DNA of 64,000 bases, taken from assembly GCF_022532105.1 (NCBI RefSeq), contig NZ_CP092832.1, positions 2,323,001 to 2,387,000 of the forward strand, read 5' to 3'. Below the pieces are notes generated by a model. It was not told where the DNA came from. It did not search any database and saw only the letters and a list, made by a program, of their open reading frames with translations. The stretch is from Flavobacterium sp. HJ-32-4 (GTDB taxonomy: Bacteria > Bacteroidota > Bacteroidia > Flavobacteriales > Flavobacteriaceae). This document shows positions 9,162-17,736 of the stretch, one piece after another (positions within the stretch are counted from its first letter, which is position 1; the number at the start of each line of letters is the position of its first letter). The position numbers and the translations under genes were made by a program.

Positions 9162-9302
9162 CTACGGTTGTACGACAGCCGTCGTGTCTGCCGCATGAAA
9201 GCGTTCTTCCCCGGTGGCTTCGGCTTCATCGTCGCAATTGGCGCATCCGGCGAATAACAGGCTACAGCCACTGAAAAAAAGCAGACGGTTCATTCGTTTC
9301 AT
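9162..9302 (-). CDS. 46-residue lipoprotein
   Basis: A short frame from the ATG at 9302 reads MKRMNRLLFFSGCSLLF, then the lipobox FAGC, then an acidic mature part (NCDDEAEATGEER). Basic N-terminus, hydrophobic core and lipobox Cys at about residue 20 form a complete type II signal. An intrinsic terminator follows its stop. Mature length would be only about 27 residues, with a second Cys three residues after the lipidated one. No function recognised. Confidence 0.6.
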   Translation of the reverse strand: MKRMNRLLFFSGCSLLFAGCANCDDEAEATGEERFHAADTTAVVQP

Positions 9303-9373
9303 TTTTGTAAAAGTAGCAGACGGTCCACATTTCACCTTTACAGGATTTTATTCGATTCTTACACAATATGCCC

Positions 9374-9901
9374 TCATCGCGAAGGTGACTTCCGTGTTTT
9401 GGATTTTGTAGCCTTCGCCGTGCGCGGGTGTTGTTCCTGGATATCTTCCTTGAATTCGTGTTGCTCGCGTGCTTCGTCGATCGAATGGGTGCTTTGCAGC
9501 GACCCTTCCTTCTTGGTCAGTTTGCTGAGATACACGTAGTATTTTTGAATTACCAACATCTCTTCCTCCGTCATCCCTTCGATATCGACCAGTCGGTTAC
9601 TGGCGTATTCATGGGAGGCGACCAGTTCGTTCAGTTTGAGTTGGATGGCCAGCGAGTCTTTGTTTTGCGCCTTTTGTATGAGAAAGACCATCAGGAACGT
9701 GACGATGGTCGTTCCGGTATTGATCACCAACTGCCACGTTTCCGAAAAATCAAACAACGGGCCGGAAATCGCCCATAACACGACTACACCCAGGGCTGTG
9801 CCAAATGCCCACGTGCTGCCCGTAGCTTTCGTAACACGGGTGGCGAAGGTGTCGAATAGACTCCGCTTGACGGTTCCGGTGGTGAGTGAGGGTTTTTTCA
9901 T
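9374..9901 (-). CDS. Low-affinity iron permease-like membrane protein
   Basis: 175 residues. Two membrane helices at about 30-50 and 58-78 (WAFGTALGVVVLWAISGPLF and WQLVINTGTTIVTFLMVFLI) are followed by the family block QNKDSLAIQLKLNELV. The C-terminal tail is charged and Lys/Arg-rich. This matches the bacterial branch of the low-affinity iron permease family (PF04120). Ion transport has rarely been tested in bacterial members, so the substrate is uncertain. Confidence 0.8.
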   Translation of the reverse strand: MKKPSLTTGTVKRSLFDTFATRVTKATGSTWAFGTALGVVVLWAISGPLFDFSETWQLVINTGTTIVTFLMVFLIQKAQNKDSLAIQLKLNELVASHEYASNRLVDIEGMTEEEMLVIQKYYVYLSKLTKKEGSLQSTHSIDEAREQHEFKEDIQEQHPRTAKATKSKTRKSPSR

Positions 9902-10328
9902 GGGGTGTTTTTACTTCCAAATGTCTGGGAATTGCCCTGCGAAACTGTTACAACCCCTCTCGTAAAACTTACAAATGGCTTAGGTCGTGATATAAGTTAG
10001 GAGGACGATTTTGTAAAGCAGACCGTAATACGATTGCCAACTTTGTAGCACCGGTAAGCATGCGGACGAAGGTTGCGACATTCCGTTCCCGAGATTTGAA
10101 GAAGATGGGGAAAAGGTTGTCAGGACGCGTCGGTACCATCGTCCCATTGCGGTCCGGGAGGCAGTCGTTTGCCTTTTGTGCTAATTTTGTAAGGGGTTGC
10201 GACTTAATTTTTACATGACGTCGCGCTTTGAAGAAAATAGCCTAAAAAAACGTTATGAAATCGATTTCGTAAACCTAAAATTTTTACTTTTGAACTACGA
10301 TCTTACATCTACTATTAACGAAACGTCT
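9902..10328. other. Gap without recognised gene
   Basis: About 430 bp between the permease-like gene and a 65-residue gene. An in-frame extension of that small gene reaches back to 10197, but its residues (about 44, AT-rich coding) do not look like protein. I see no repeat or hairpin of note. Confidence 0.4.
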
Positions 10329-10526
10329 ATGCAGGAAACCAGGATTACGTTTACGAAAAAAATCCTCGAAAGAGTGAGTTTCGACCCACGGCTTTTTTGT
10401 AAGGAATTGGAGAAGGCACTCAAAAGCCTCCTGCCTTACGAGATTGAGCAATTGGCAGATTGGCTCCTCCAGTTTGTCAAAGAAAAACCGGAATTACGTC
10501 ATTGTGTATTAATGGTCAAACCATAA
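10329..10526 (+). CDS. Small conserved-looking helical protein
   Basis: 65 residues from the ATG at 10329 (MQETRITFTKKILERVSFD). It is predicted all-helical, with a central amphipathic stretch KALKSLLPYEIEQLADWLL and a single Cys near the end. It is closed by a tight terminator hairpin, which argues for a real transcript. I do not recognise the family; the composition suggests a cytoplasmic adaptor or regulator. Confidence 0.65.
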   Translation: MQETRITFTKKILERVSFDPRLFCKELEKALKSLLPYEIEQLADWLLQFVKEKPELRHCVLMVKP

Positions 10527-10550
10527 GGAGCTTCGGCTCCTTTTTTTATT
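10527..10550. terminator. Intrinsic terminator (TTCG tetraloop)
   Basis: GGAGC-TTCG-GCTCC followed by seven T on the plus strand. It lies between converging genes and overlaps the end of oxyR. Confidence 0.9.
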
Positions 10551-11484
10551 TCTTCAACGGACTGATGATCTGCACATCCTGAAAGGTAATCGCGCCGCGT
10601 ACCACGCCGGAAATAACGGCACGCAGGGCTTCGATGATATGGATTTTCAGTTCGGTTTTGGGATAGATGAGGCTTACCTCACGCGACGGTTTTGGGTCGC
10701 GGAAGGGCCGCAGCCGTTGTTTCCCGCTTTCGCTGAGATCGAGGGTGTGCAAATAGGGCAGGAGCGTGGTGCCCAGGCCTTCATCCGCTAATTTGATGAG
10801 CGTTTCAAAACTGCCACTTTCAATTTGGAAGGACGCTTTTTCACCGGTTCCTTTCCGTTTGCAGAGGTTGAGGATGCCGTCGCGGAAACAGTGCCCGTCC
10901 TGTAACAACAGGATTTCGTCTACGTTGAGGTCCGCCGGGTCGAGCTCAGCCTGTTGGGCCATCGGATGGCTGCTGGGTACGTAGGCGACAAAGGGTTCAA
11001 AATACAGCACCACTTCCTTGATTTTCTCTTCCTCCAGCGGCGTCGCGGCAATCGCCGCGTCGAGATGTCCGTTTTTTAAACGGGTAATGATTTCCTCCGT
11101 TGTCAACTCCTCGATGATGAGTTTGACCTTGGGATACCGGTTATTGAAACTCTTCAAAAACATCGGCAAGAGTGTAGGCATGATGGTGGGGATGATGCCG
11201 AGGCGGAATTCCCCTCCGATGAACCCCTTCTGTTGGTCGACGATATCCTTGATGCGATCGGCTTCGTTGACGATGTTCTTGGCCTGCGCTACTATTTTCT
11301 GCCCTATATCGGTTAGTTGAATCGGCTTTTTGCTGCGGTCAAAAATCAAGACGCCCAGTTCGTCTTCTACCTTCTGTATCTGCATACTCAGCGTGGGCTG
11401 TGTCACAAAGCACTTGTCGGCCGCGAGCGTGAAGTTCCGGTGTTCGGCTACCGCCAGTACATATTGCAATTGGGTAATGGTCAT
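10546..11484 (-). CDS. oxyR: OxyR-type LysR regulator of the peroxide response
   Basis: 312 residues from the ATG at 11484, where the winged-helix domain begins (MTITQLQYVLAVAEHRNFTL). The upstream in-frame extension runs into the dps gene and is not used. The substrate domain carries GHCFRDGILNLCKRKG: two Cys nine residues apart in the same setting as the E. coli OxyR redox pair C199/C208, so peroxide sensing by a disulfide is well supported. It lies divergent from dps, a classic OxyR target, across a 100-bp shared control region. Confidence 0.93.
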   Translation of the reverse strand: MTITQLQYVLAVAEHRNFTLAADKCFVTQPTLSMQIQKVEDELGVLIFDRSKKPIQLTDIGQKIVAQAKNIVNEADRIKDIVDQQKGFIGGEFRLGIIPTIMPTLLPMFLKSFNNRYPKVKLIIEELTTEEIITRLKNGHLDAAIAATPLEEEKIKEVVLYFEPFVAYVPSSHPMAQQAELDPADLNVDEILLLQDGHCFRDGILNLCKRKGTGEKASFQIESGSFETLIKLADEGLGTTLLPYLHTLDLSESGKQRLRPFRDPKPSREVSLIYPKTELKIHIIEALRAVISGVVRGAITFQDVQIISPLKK

Positions 11485-11584
11485 TTTATCGATTTTATCG
11501 ATGTAAAGATAAAAAGTATAAGTGGAAACTATATAATTATGCCCGTCCTGTTTGCGTACCTTTGAGGTATCAAAGCACATTCCC
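11485..11584. promoter_or_regulatory. Shared oxyR/dps control region
   Basis: A 100-bp divergent spacer. It contains a perfect dyad ATCGAT-TTT-ATCGAT at 11488-11502 next to the oxyR start, an AT-rich block, and a TAnnTTTG-type -7 box (TACCTTTG, 11557-11564) 21 bp before the dps ATG. Binding by OxyR is inferred from gene identity. Confidence 0.6.
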
Positions 11585-12064
11585 ATGAAGACAAATGCAC
11601 TCGGCCTATCGGTCGAAAACTCCGAAAAACTGGTCGAAAGCCTCAACCAACTGCTGGCCTCGTTCCAGGTATATTACCAAAACCTGCGCGGTATCCACTG
11701 GAATATCAGGGGAAAACGCTTTTTCTCACTTCACGTGAAGTTCGAGGAATTGTATAATGACGCGCAACTCAAAATCGACGAACTCGCAGAGCGGGTGCTG
11801 ACGCTGGGCGGGGTGCCGTTGCATACGCTGCAGGATTATGTTGAAAACAACAAAGTGCGCGTGGGCAAGGATATCCATAAAGACGATTTGGCCGTACAAC
11901 TAATTATTGATTCCCTTACCTCGTTACTTATATTGGAGCGCGAGATTTTGCGTGCCTCCGCCGACTGCGACGACGAGGGCACCAATTCGATGATGGGTGA
12001 TTTCATCAAAGAACAGGAGAAAACCATCTGGATGATGAAAGCCTGGCTCACCGAGGAGGTGTGA
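11585..12064 (+). CDS. dps: Dps-family DNA-binding ferritin-like protein
   Basis: 159 residues from the ATG at 11585. It shows the Dps four-helix pattern with the ferroxidase signature NLRGIHWNIRGKRFF, the downstream FSLHVKFEELYND, and LKIDELAERVLTLGG. Dps 12-mers oxidise and store iron with peroxide and protect DNA. Its position opposite oxyR implies peroxide induction. The open frame extends 11 codons upstream, but the ATG matches family starts. Confidence 0.95.
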   Translation: MKTNALGLSVENSEKLVESLNQLLASFQVYYQNLRGIHWNIRGKRFFSLHVKFEELYNDAQLKIDELAERVLTLGGVPLHTLQDYVENNKVRVGKDIHKDDLAVQLIIDSLTSLLILEREILRASADCDDEGTNSMMGDFIKEQEKTIWMMKAWLTEEV

Positions 12065-12083
12065 TCTTATACGATCTAACGAA

Positions 12084-12112
12084 GAAGTGGCGGTTGCCAC
12101 TTTTTTTGTTTT
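12084..12112 (+). terminator. Intrinsic terminator of dps
   Basis: Stem AAGTGGC/GCCACTT around GGTT, followed by a T run. Confidence 0.85.
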
Positions 12113-12216
12113 AGGACGACCGTTTATATCTCGGTTAGTCATCAAAGTGTTAAAATTCCAACAAAAGTGACAGGCACGTAGGATACAACCCGGCAAGCCG
12201 TTTACATTTGCTCAAC

Positions 12217-12504
12217 GTGAAAACTCTTGTCTCTGTCGCGCTTTTCTTTTTTGTGGCCTTTTTGGCGACACCGACTCTTGTGTCGTTAATCGAACGAAGC
12301 AGCGATACGTCCGCTTTTTTCACGATGAACGAAGAAGAACAGTCGCCGTCAGTAGAAAGTACACTGATTACCGACGTATGGACGCCCGACGAACTGCCCC
12401 CTGTTGTGGTAATGCCGCGTTTGAAGACGACTATCCATGCGGAATTACGGTTGAAGCACGACAATGTAACGCCGTCTATTTTCGTTCCCCCACCGAACGC
12501 GTAA
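12217..12504 (+). CDS. Small exported or membrane-anchored protein
   Basis: 95 residues with a GTG start (12217); a TTG three codons earlier is the alternative. There is one hydrophobic segment at the N-terminus (VALFFFVAFLATPTLVSLIE) and a Pro- and acid-rich remainder ending PSIFVPPPNA. The layout suggests a signal-anchor with an extracytoplasmic tail. It precedes the SulP transporter by 75 bp, so it could share its transcript. No known family recognised. Confidence 0.5.
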   Translation: MKTLVSVALFFFVAFLATPTLVSLIERSSDTSAFFTMNEEEQSPSVESTLITDVWTPDELPPVVVMPRLKTTIHAELRLKHDNVTPSIFVPPPNA

Positions 12505-12579
12505 CGGGCTAGGTCTGAAGTAGTCAGACATGCGGCTTTGCCGACTTATTTGTCATTCCCTTCGCTTTACTCGTTCAAA

Positions 12580-14205
12580 ATGTCCAAAAAAGCTTCTCTT
12601 TTCGCGAATCTTCGCACTGATTTCTCATCTGGCCTTGTCGTATTCCTCGTGGCCCTTCCGCTCTGTCTGGGTATCGCCTTAGCCTCGGGTGCGCCACCGC
12701 TGGCCGGTATTATTGCCGGTGTGATCGGCGGTATCGTAGTCGGATCGCTGAGTTCGTCGCACCTGAGTGTGTCGGGTCCGGCCGCCGGACTCACGTCGAT
12801 CGTATTGGCTGCCATTACGGAGTTGGGCGCGTTTGAGATTTTTCTCGCTGCGGTGTTCGTTGCCGGTATCCTACAGGTAGTGTTGGGGTTGGTAAAAGCG
12901 GGCACGGTTTCCAATTACATACCAAATAATGTCATTGAAGGGATGCTGGCGGGGATCGGGGTTATCATCATCCTAAAGCAAATTCCGCACGCCTTTGGCT
13001 ACGACAGCGATTTTGAAGGCGATGAGAACTTCGTGCAACCGGATGGACAAAACACGCTGACCGAACTGTTGGGTGTGTTCGACCATGTCAACGCGGGCCC
13101 TATCCTGGTGTCACTCGTTTCGCTGGCGCTGCTCATGGGTTGGCCACGATTGGGAATTTCTAAAAAAGTACGTTTCATACCGGCCGCCTTATTAGCCGTA
13201 GCGGCCAGCATTCTGCTAAACGAAGTGCTATTGTCGGCGGGATACGGTTGGGCGATCACGTCGCGTGACCATCTCGTGACGCTTCCGGTGCCACAGAACT
13301 TTTCGGAGTTTACCAGTATGTTCGTTTCGCCCGATTTCACCGCCCTGGCCCGTCCTGATGTTTGGAAAATAGGGGCGACGATTGCGGCGGTGGCGTCGAT
13401 TGAAACCTTGCTGTGCATTGAAGCCGCCGACCGGATGGATCCGCAAAAGCGCTATACCGACACCAATCGCGAGCTTCGTGCGCAGGGGATTGGGAATATG
13501 TTAAGTGCCCTGCTTGGCGGATTGCCGATGACGTCGGTAGTGGTGCGCACCTCGGCCAACGCCGATGCGGGTGCGAAGTCAAAGCTATCGACGATTATTC
13601 ATGGGGTATTGTTGCTGTTGTGCGTCGTATCGATTCCATTTATCCTGAACAAAATCCCTTTGGCGACGCTGGCTGCGGTGCTGATTTTGGTGGGGTATAA
13701 GCTGGCAAAACCGTCGACTTTCCTGCATTTCTGGCAACGTGGCATCTACCAGTTCCTGCCGTTTGTCATCACGTTCGCGGGTGTGCTGTATAATCTACTG
13801 GCGGGCGTGGCATTGGGTCTGCTGGTCAGTGTCATTTTCATCCTCAAGGGCAATATGAAACGGGCGTATAGTTTCCGTCGGGAAGAGTATAAAGACGGTG
13901 ACATCATCCACATCGACCTGGCACAGGAAGTATCGTTCCTTAACAAAGCTGCCATCAAGGCGACGCTTGCCCAGATTCCGGCCGACGCCAAAGTCGTGAT
14001 CGACGCATCGGATACGGTGTATATCGCACACGACGTCCTCGACCTGATACGCGAATTCAAGCAGGTGCGCGCGAAAGAAGCCCGTATCAAAGTGAAGTTA
14101 CGAGGCTTCAAAAAGGCCTACCGTTTACAGGATGCGGAAGAGGTGAACAAAGTGACGCTGGAGCATCCGACCGACGAAAAAACCGCCCAAGTTTCGAATG
14201 AATAA
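12580..14205 (+). CDS. SulP-family anion (bicarbonate or sulfate) transporter
   Basis: 541 residues from the ATG at 12580. About 11-12 membrane helices carry the SulP fingerprints (LVVFLVALPLCLGIALASG, SVSGPAAGLTSIVLAA, NVIEGMLAGIGVIIILKQ). A C-terminal STAS domain begins near residue 450 (GDIIHIDLAQEVSFLNKAAI, then VVIDASDTVYIAHD). A carbonic anhydrase gene follows 14 bp later. SulP plus carbonic anhydrase is a recurrent pairing, which favours bicarbonate as substrate; sulfate is not excluded by sequence. Confidence 0.9.
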   Translation: MSKKASLFANLRTDFSSGLVVFLVALPLCLGIALASGAPPLAGIIAGVIGGIVVGSLSSSHLSVSGPAAGLTSIVLAAITELGAFEIFLAAVFVAGILQVVLGLVKAGTVSNYIPNNVIEGMLAGIGVIIILKQIPHAFGYDSDFEGDENFVQPDGQNTLTELLGVFDHVNAGPILVSLVSLALLMGWPRLGISKKVRFIPAALLAVAASILLNEVLLSAGYGWAITSRDHLVTLPVPQNFSEFTSMFVSPDFTALARPDVWKIGATIAAVASIETLLCIEAADRMDPQKRYTDTNRELRAQGIGNMLSALLGGLPMTSVVVRTSANADAGAKSKLSTIIHGVLLLLCVVSIPFILNKIPLATLAAVLILVGYKLAKPSTFLHFWQRGIYQFLPFVITFAGVLYNLLAGVALGLLVSVIFILKGNMKRAYSFRREEYKDGDIIHIDLAQEVSFLNKAAIKATLAQIPADAKVVIDASDTVYIAHDVLDLIREFKQVRAKEARIKVKLRGFKKAYRLQDAEEVNKVTLEHPTDEKTAQVSNE

Positions 14206-14219
14206 TGTACCTTTAAAAA

Positions 14220-14906
14220 ATGTCTGTGAAACACAATAACTATATGGCACACGAGCATCACTATGAACCTGATGCGTTCTACAAGAAGATATTAGAGAAC
14301 AACGCCAAGTGGGTGGAAACCGCACTTGAAAAGGACCCAGAGTACTTTAAAGATCTCGCCCGCGGCCAGAATCCACCTTTGTTGTGGATCGGATGTTCGG
14401 ACAGTCGCGTGCCGGCCAACGAAATCATCGGCGCGAAGCCAGGTGAAGTATTCGTTCATCGCAACATCGCTAACATGGTGGTACACACAGATATGAACAT
14501 GCTGAGCGTGTTGGATTATGCGGTAAATGTACTGAAGATACAGCACGTAATCGTTTGTGGTCACTATGGTTGTGGTGGTATCCGTGCCGCGATGGGCAAC
14601 GATTCGATCGGTATCATCGACAACTGGATCCGTCACATCAAAGACGTTTATCGCCTACATAAAACCTATCTCGATTCGATCATCAACGACGAAGATCGCT
14701 TCAATGCCTTTGTTGAACTAAACGTCAAGGAACAGGTTTTTGACCTTGCGAAAACGTCGATTGTACAGAACGCCTGGCGGAACGGACAGAATTTAACCCT
14801 CCATGGATGGGTTTATGGATTAAATTCTGGTTTTGTAACAGATCTTAACGTAAATTTGAGTAACGAAAAGGACCTTGATGCCGTCTATCAGCTCAAGTTG
14901 ACATAA
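14220..14906 (+). CDS. can: Beta-class carbonic anhydrase
   Basis: 228 residues; the ATG at 14244 is an alternative start. The zinc ligands are complete: Cys and Asp/Arg in GCSDSRVPA near residue 58, and His and Cys in VCGHYGCGGIRAA near residue 118. The family blocks PGEVFVHRNIANMV and the closing YGLNSGFVTDL are present. It interconverts CO2 and bicarbonate in the cytoplasm and probably works with the SulP transporter just upstream. Confidence 0.95.
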   Translation: MSVKHNNYMAHEHHYEPDAFYKKILENNAKWVETALEKDPEYFKDLARGQNPPLLWIGCSDSRVPANEIIGAKPGEVFVHRNIANMVVHTDMNMLSVLDYAVNVLKIQHVIVCGHYGCGGIRAAMGNDSIGIIDNWIRHIKDVYRLHKTYLDSIINDEDRFNAFVELNVKEQVFDLAKTSIVQNAWRNGQNLTLHGWVYGLNSGFVTDLNVNLSNEKDLDAVYQLKLT

Positions 14907-14931
14907 TAAGGATTTTTTAAATTGGTTTGAC

Positions 14932-14967
14932 TCGCCCCGGAATCACTTTCGGGGCTTGTCTTTTTTT
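14932..14967 (+). terminator. Intrinsic terminator of the SulP/carbonic anhydrase operon
   Basis: Stem GCCCCG/CGGGGC followed by a T run. Confidence 0.85.
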
Positions 14968-14975
14968 AGCCCTGG

Positions 14976-16175
14976 CTACTCGTCTTCGAGGTTCTCATTG
15001 AACGCACTCGGCAGCATCTGTGGGATGAATTTGACCAGCAATGGCAAAAGTAGGCTCCCGCCAGGTAACAGGAAGATGGCCAGTGACGGCACGGTCTTAC
15101 AGATTTCAAGAAGCTGTTTCTTTACTTTCTTTTTCTCGCGCGCGTCAAGGCTGCGGTGGGTCGAGTGGGTGAGCAGCATCACGAGTTCGCCGTTGTTGCC
15201 CAGTTCTTTCAACAGTCGGTTTTTATTGCGGGATATGAGCAACATAACCGATTGTGTGGCCTGGTCGTAAAAGTGTTTGACGGGGTTGGAATAATTGAAG
15301 TACGGGATTTCCTTTTTGTAATTCTGCACGAAGGCGTCGGCACTACGGATGCTCTCTTCCCGAAAACCGGGTTCTATGCCTAAAAGGTCGGCCAGTCGCG
15401 TGAGGAAGTCGCGTTCTTCCGCTTCCAATACGCCATCGCTCCACATTGCCATCACCGCCATATCAAAGAAATACCATAATTCGACCTGCGAGGTAAACGC
15501 GCTGAAATCGAGGGTATCGAGATTCGCGATGTCGACCTCCGAGAATTTGGTGTAGCGGACGGATGCATCGAACATCCGCACCAACAATTCGTCATATTCC
15601 GAGCGTTGTGCCTTGGCTTTCAGGGCCAATGTCACGATGCTGCCGATGGTTTCCTCGAGTTTTTTGAGGTAGTTGTGTGGAAGAGTCCCCAGCAATAAAT
15701 ACTGTCGAAAGGCCAAGACATCTTCAAACAGCAGGGCGTTGGTGACGATGTTGGAAAAGTTCCGGCTGATAATATCTTTGTTGGTACGGACGCGTTGGTT
15801 AATCACTTCTTCCAGTTCCCATGACTCCGGATTGTCGGGCAGTACCTTCTTCAGCAAATTCGATCCCTGGGGAAGCATCTCACGGTAGAAGGCCATCGCT
15901 TTCCCTACGAAATCATCGCGAAGGCTGTCACCTACGGTAAAACCATACATATGGAAGAGGGTGATGAGCAAGCCGAGTTTCGTCCGTTCTTCTTCCGTCA
16001 GGCCTTTGGTTTCGACTGGTTTGGGCGTATCGAACGCTACCACGTGTCCGTAGAGGAAACCGGTAGCCCGAACCCGCGCATAAAAACGTTCGGCATCGCA
16101 CGCCACAGGTTCTTTATCGGGCTTATGCCGCGAGAAGAATTTGTCGATCCAGCCACTGGCTGACGGGTTGATCAT
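14976..16175 (-). CDS. LETM1-related protein
   Basis: 399 residues, mostly helical and charged. The C-terminus (LAIFLLPGGSLLLPLLVKFI then QMLPSAF) matches the LETM1-type membrane/ribosome-binding signature. A mid-protein stretch, FFDMAVMAMWSDGVLEAEE near residue 240, resembles a TerB-like helical repeat. Flavobacterial proteins of this kind carry the name LETM1-related biofilm-associated protein, but I know of no defined biochemical role. It is a single gene converging on the carbonic anhydrase terminator. Confidence 0.8.
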   Translation of the reverse strand: MINPSASGWIDKFFSRHKPDKEPVACDAERFYARVRATGFLYGHVVAFDTPKPVETKGLTEEERTKLGLLITLFHMYGFTVGDSLRDDFVGKAMAFYREMLPQGSNLLKKVLPDNPESWELEEVINQRVRTNKDIISRNFSNIVTNALLFEDVLAFRQYLLLGTLPHNYLKKLEETIGSIVTLALKAKAQRSEYDELLVRMFDASVRYTKFSEVDIANLDTLDFSAFTSQVELWYFFDMAVMAMWSDGVLEAEERDFLTRLADLLGIEPGFREESIRSADAFVQNYKKEIPYFNYSNPVKHFYDQATQSVMLLISRNKNRLLKELGNNGELVMLLTHSTHRSLDAREKKKVKKQLLEICKTVPSLAIFLLPGGSLLLPLLVKFIPQMLPSAFNENLEDE

Positions 16176-16223
16176 GGCGCCGGTTTGAAAGGTAAAAATA
16201 CAAATTCCGGCGGTTCAATCGCG

Positions 16224-16658
16224 TTAGTCTTTATTGCGGTACTGGCGAAGCAGTCGGCGGTTGAAGTCGTCTTCGGCTTTGCGGAGTTTCAGGATTTTCA
16301 CCGGACTCAAAACGCCTTTCAGGCTTTGGGAGAATTTCTTACGGGTTTCATGCAATTGTTCTTCCGTTTCATCCATATCCGTAAGCAGCGCCAGGGCTTC
16401 TTTGTCGGTCAGGCTCTCCGGATTGGCATCGAAGCGTTCGCGCAGATTCCGCAGTTTCTGCTTCCGGATGTCGAACTGACGGTCTTCGAAAGCGTTATAC
16501 AGCGGCCAGAATTTCTCGGCTTCCGCCGGCGTCAACGCCAATGCTTCGGTGATAAAGGCGACTTTCAGGGAGCGGATCTTGTCGCGTTTGCCCTGTCCGT
16601 AGGACATGACAGAAGCGAGCAACAAAAGGGAAACGATAAGTAAATGGCGTTTTTTCAT
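16224..16658 (-). CDS. Exported Spy/CpxP-like sensor of an ECF sigma operon
   Basis: 144 residues from the ATG at 16658: signal peptide (KKRHLLIVSLLLLASVMSYG), then a helical mature domain with the Spy/CpxP/CnrX-like pattern (ALALTPAEAEKFWPLYNAFE, RKKFSQSLKGVLSPVKILKL). It is the third gene of a tight operon after a sigma factor and an anti-sigma-like protein, with a 1-bp gap. It probably senses envelope stress or metal in the periplasm and feeds back on the sigma factor. The ligand is unknown. Confidence 0.8.
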   Translation of the reverse strand: MKKRHLLIVSLLLLASVMSYGQGKRDKIRSLKVAFITEALALTPAEAEKFWPLYNAFEDRQFDIRKQKLRNLRERFDANPESLTDKEALALLTDMDETEEQLHETRKKFSQSLKGVLSPVKILKLRKAEDDFNRRLLRQYRNKD

Positions 16659-16659
16659 C

Positions 16660-17121
16660 TTAGTCAGCGATATAGTTTTCGAGATTGGCATTTTGGTAAA
16701 GGGCGTCTTCAATGGCCTGGTCGTCAACCGGCAGTTGGGCTTCGAGGCGGGAAATGTCATGCTCATCGAGCAATTCTCCTACTTCATACGAGCTAAGGTC
16801 AGCTTCGTCGTTCAGGTAGTTCTCTAATGTGATATCGTCGATGGGTGCGGCGGCGAACTGCTGCCAGGCAAACGGCACGACCAGCGCCAAAAGGGCTACG
16901 GCAGCTACGGCGGCATACCAGTTGCGGCGTCGTCCATAGCGCTTGCGGGGCACGGTGACGGGTGTTGCTTCCAAACGATCAAAAACGCGGTCGGTAAGGG
17001 TGTCAAAATACCCGTCCGGCACACGAAAGCCATCGTATTTTGTGGGGTCGCTATCCAGTTCAAAAGGTGTCATGTGAGGATAGACGGGCCCGTCTGGTTT
17101 TGGTTTAATGTTTCGTGACAT
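16660..17121 (-). CDS. Anti-sigma-factor-like single-pass membrane protein
   Basis: 153 residues. The cytoplasmic part (1-67) ends in a basic cluster KRYGRRRNW, one membrane helix follows (AAVAAVALLALVVPFAW), then an acidic periplasmic tail. It overlaps the end of the sigma gene by 17 bp and is followed after 1 bp by the exported sensor. Topology and context identify it as the likely regulator of the sigma factor; no zinc-binding HxxxCxxC motif is visible. Confidence 0.75.
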   Translation of the reverse strand: MSRNIKPKPDGPVYPHMTPFELDSDPTKYDGFRVPDGYFDTLTDRVFDRLEATPVTVPRKRYGRRRNWYAAVAAVALLALVVPFAWQQFAAAPIDDITLENYLNDEADLSSYEVGELLDEHDISRLEAQLPVDDQAIEDALYQNANLENYIAD

Positions 17122-17647
17122 AATCTTCTATTTTTTTGACGGCATGGAAGTACGAGGCTTTCAACGCGCCGACCGACGTGCCCGTAATCTCGGCGATCTC
17201 TTCGTATTTCAATTCCTGGAAATATTTCAATTGGAACACCAGCCGTTGTTTTTCCGGAAGTGTAGCTACGGCCGCCTGCAACAGCAACGCCATTTCATCG
17301 CCTTCGAAATAGCTGTCGGCTTTCAGGTTGACGATGGCCTGGTCGAGGTATTCGGAACTCCGAATGCCGTTTCGTCGGCTGCGTTCGCGGATGAAACTCA
17401 GGGCTTCGTTGGTGGCGATGCGGTACATCCACGTAAAAAGACGGCTTTCCCCTTTGAACGACGGGAGGGCGCGGTACATTTTCACGTAGGTGTTTTGCAG
17501 GACGTCATCGGTATCGTCATGGTCGAGTACAATTTTTCGGATGACACCATACAACGGCCGTTTGGTTTCGTCAATCAACCGACGGAAGGCCTGCTCGCGC
17601 GTGGCGGGGTCGAGTAGGGCGGCTATGGTTTCGGTTTCGTCGGCCAA
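17105..17647 (-). CDS. ECF (sigma-70 family) RNA polymerase sigma factor
   Basis: 180 residues with a TTG start at 17647; the protein's normal start region (LLDPATREQAFRRLIDETK) begins at once and no ATG lies near it. Region 2 reads DDTDDVLQNTYVKMYRALPSF and FTWMYRIATNEALSFIRER. Region 4 reads ATLPEKQRLVFQLKYFQELK and EEIAEITGTSVGALKASY. It is the first gene of a three-gene sigma/anti-sigma/sensor operon and probably regulates its own expression. Confidence 0.93.
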   Translation of the reverse strand: MADETETIAALLDPATREQAFRRLIDETKRPLYGVIRKIVLDHDDTDDVLQNTYVKMYRALPSFKGESRLFTWMYRIATNEALSFIRERSRRNGIRSSEYLDQAIVNLKADSYFEGDEMALLLQAAVATLPEKQRLVFQLKYFQELKYEEIAEITGTSVGALKASYFHAVKKIEDYVTKH

Positions 17648-17736
17648 GGTGAAGCGATTGTCGCGTTGGACTAAAGGTACACGAAAAAGTTTAAGCGGGT
17701 GATCGTAACAAATCCGTTACTTTTGCAAAAAAAGCC

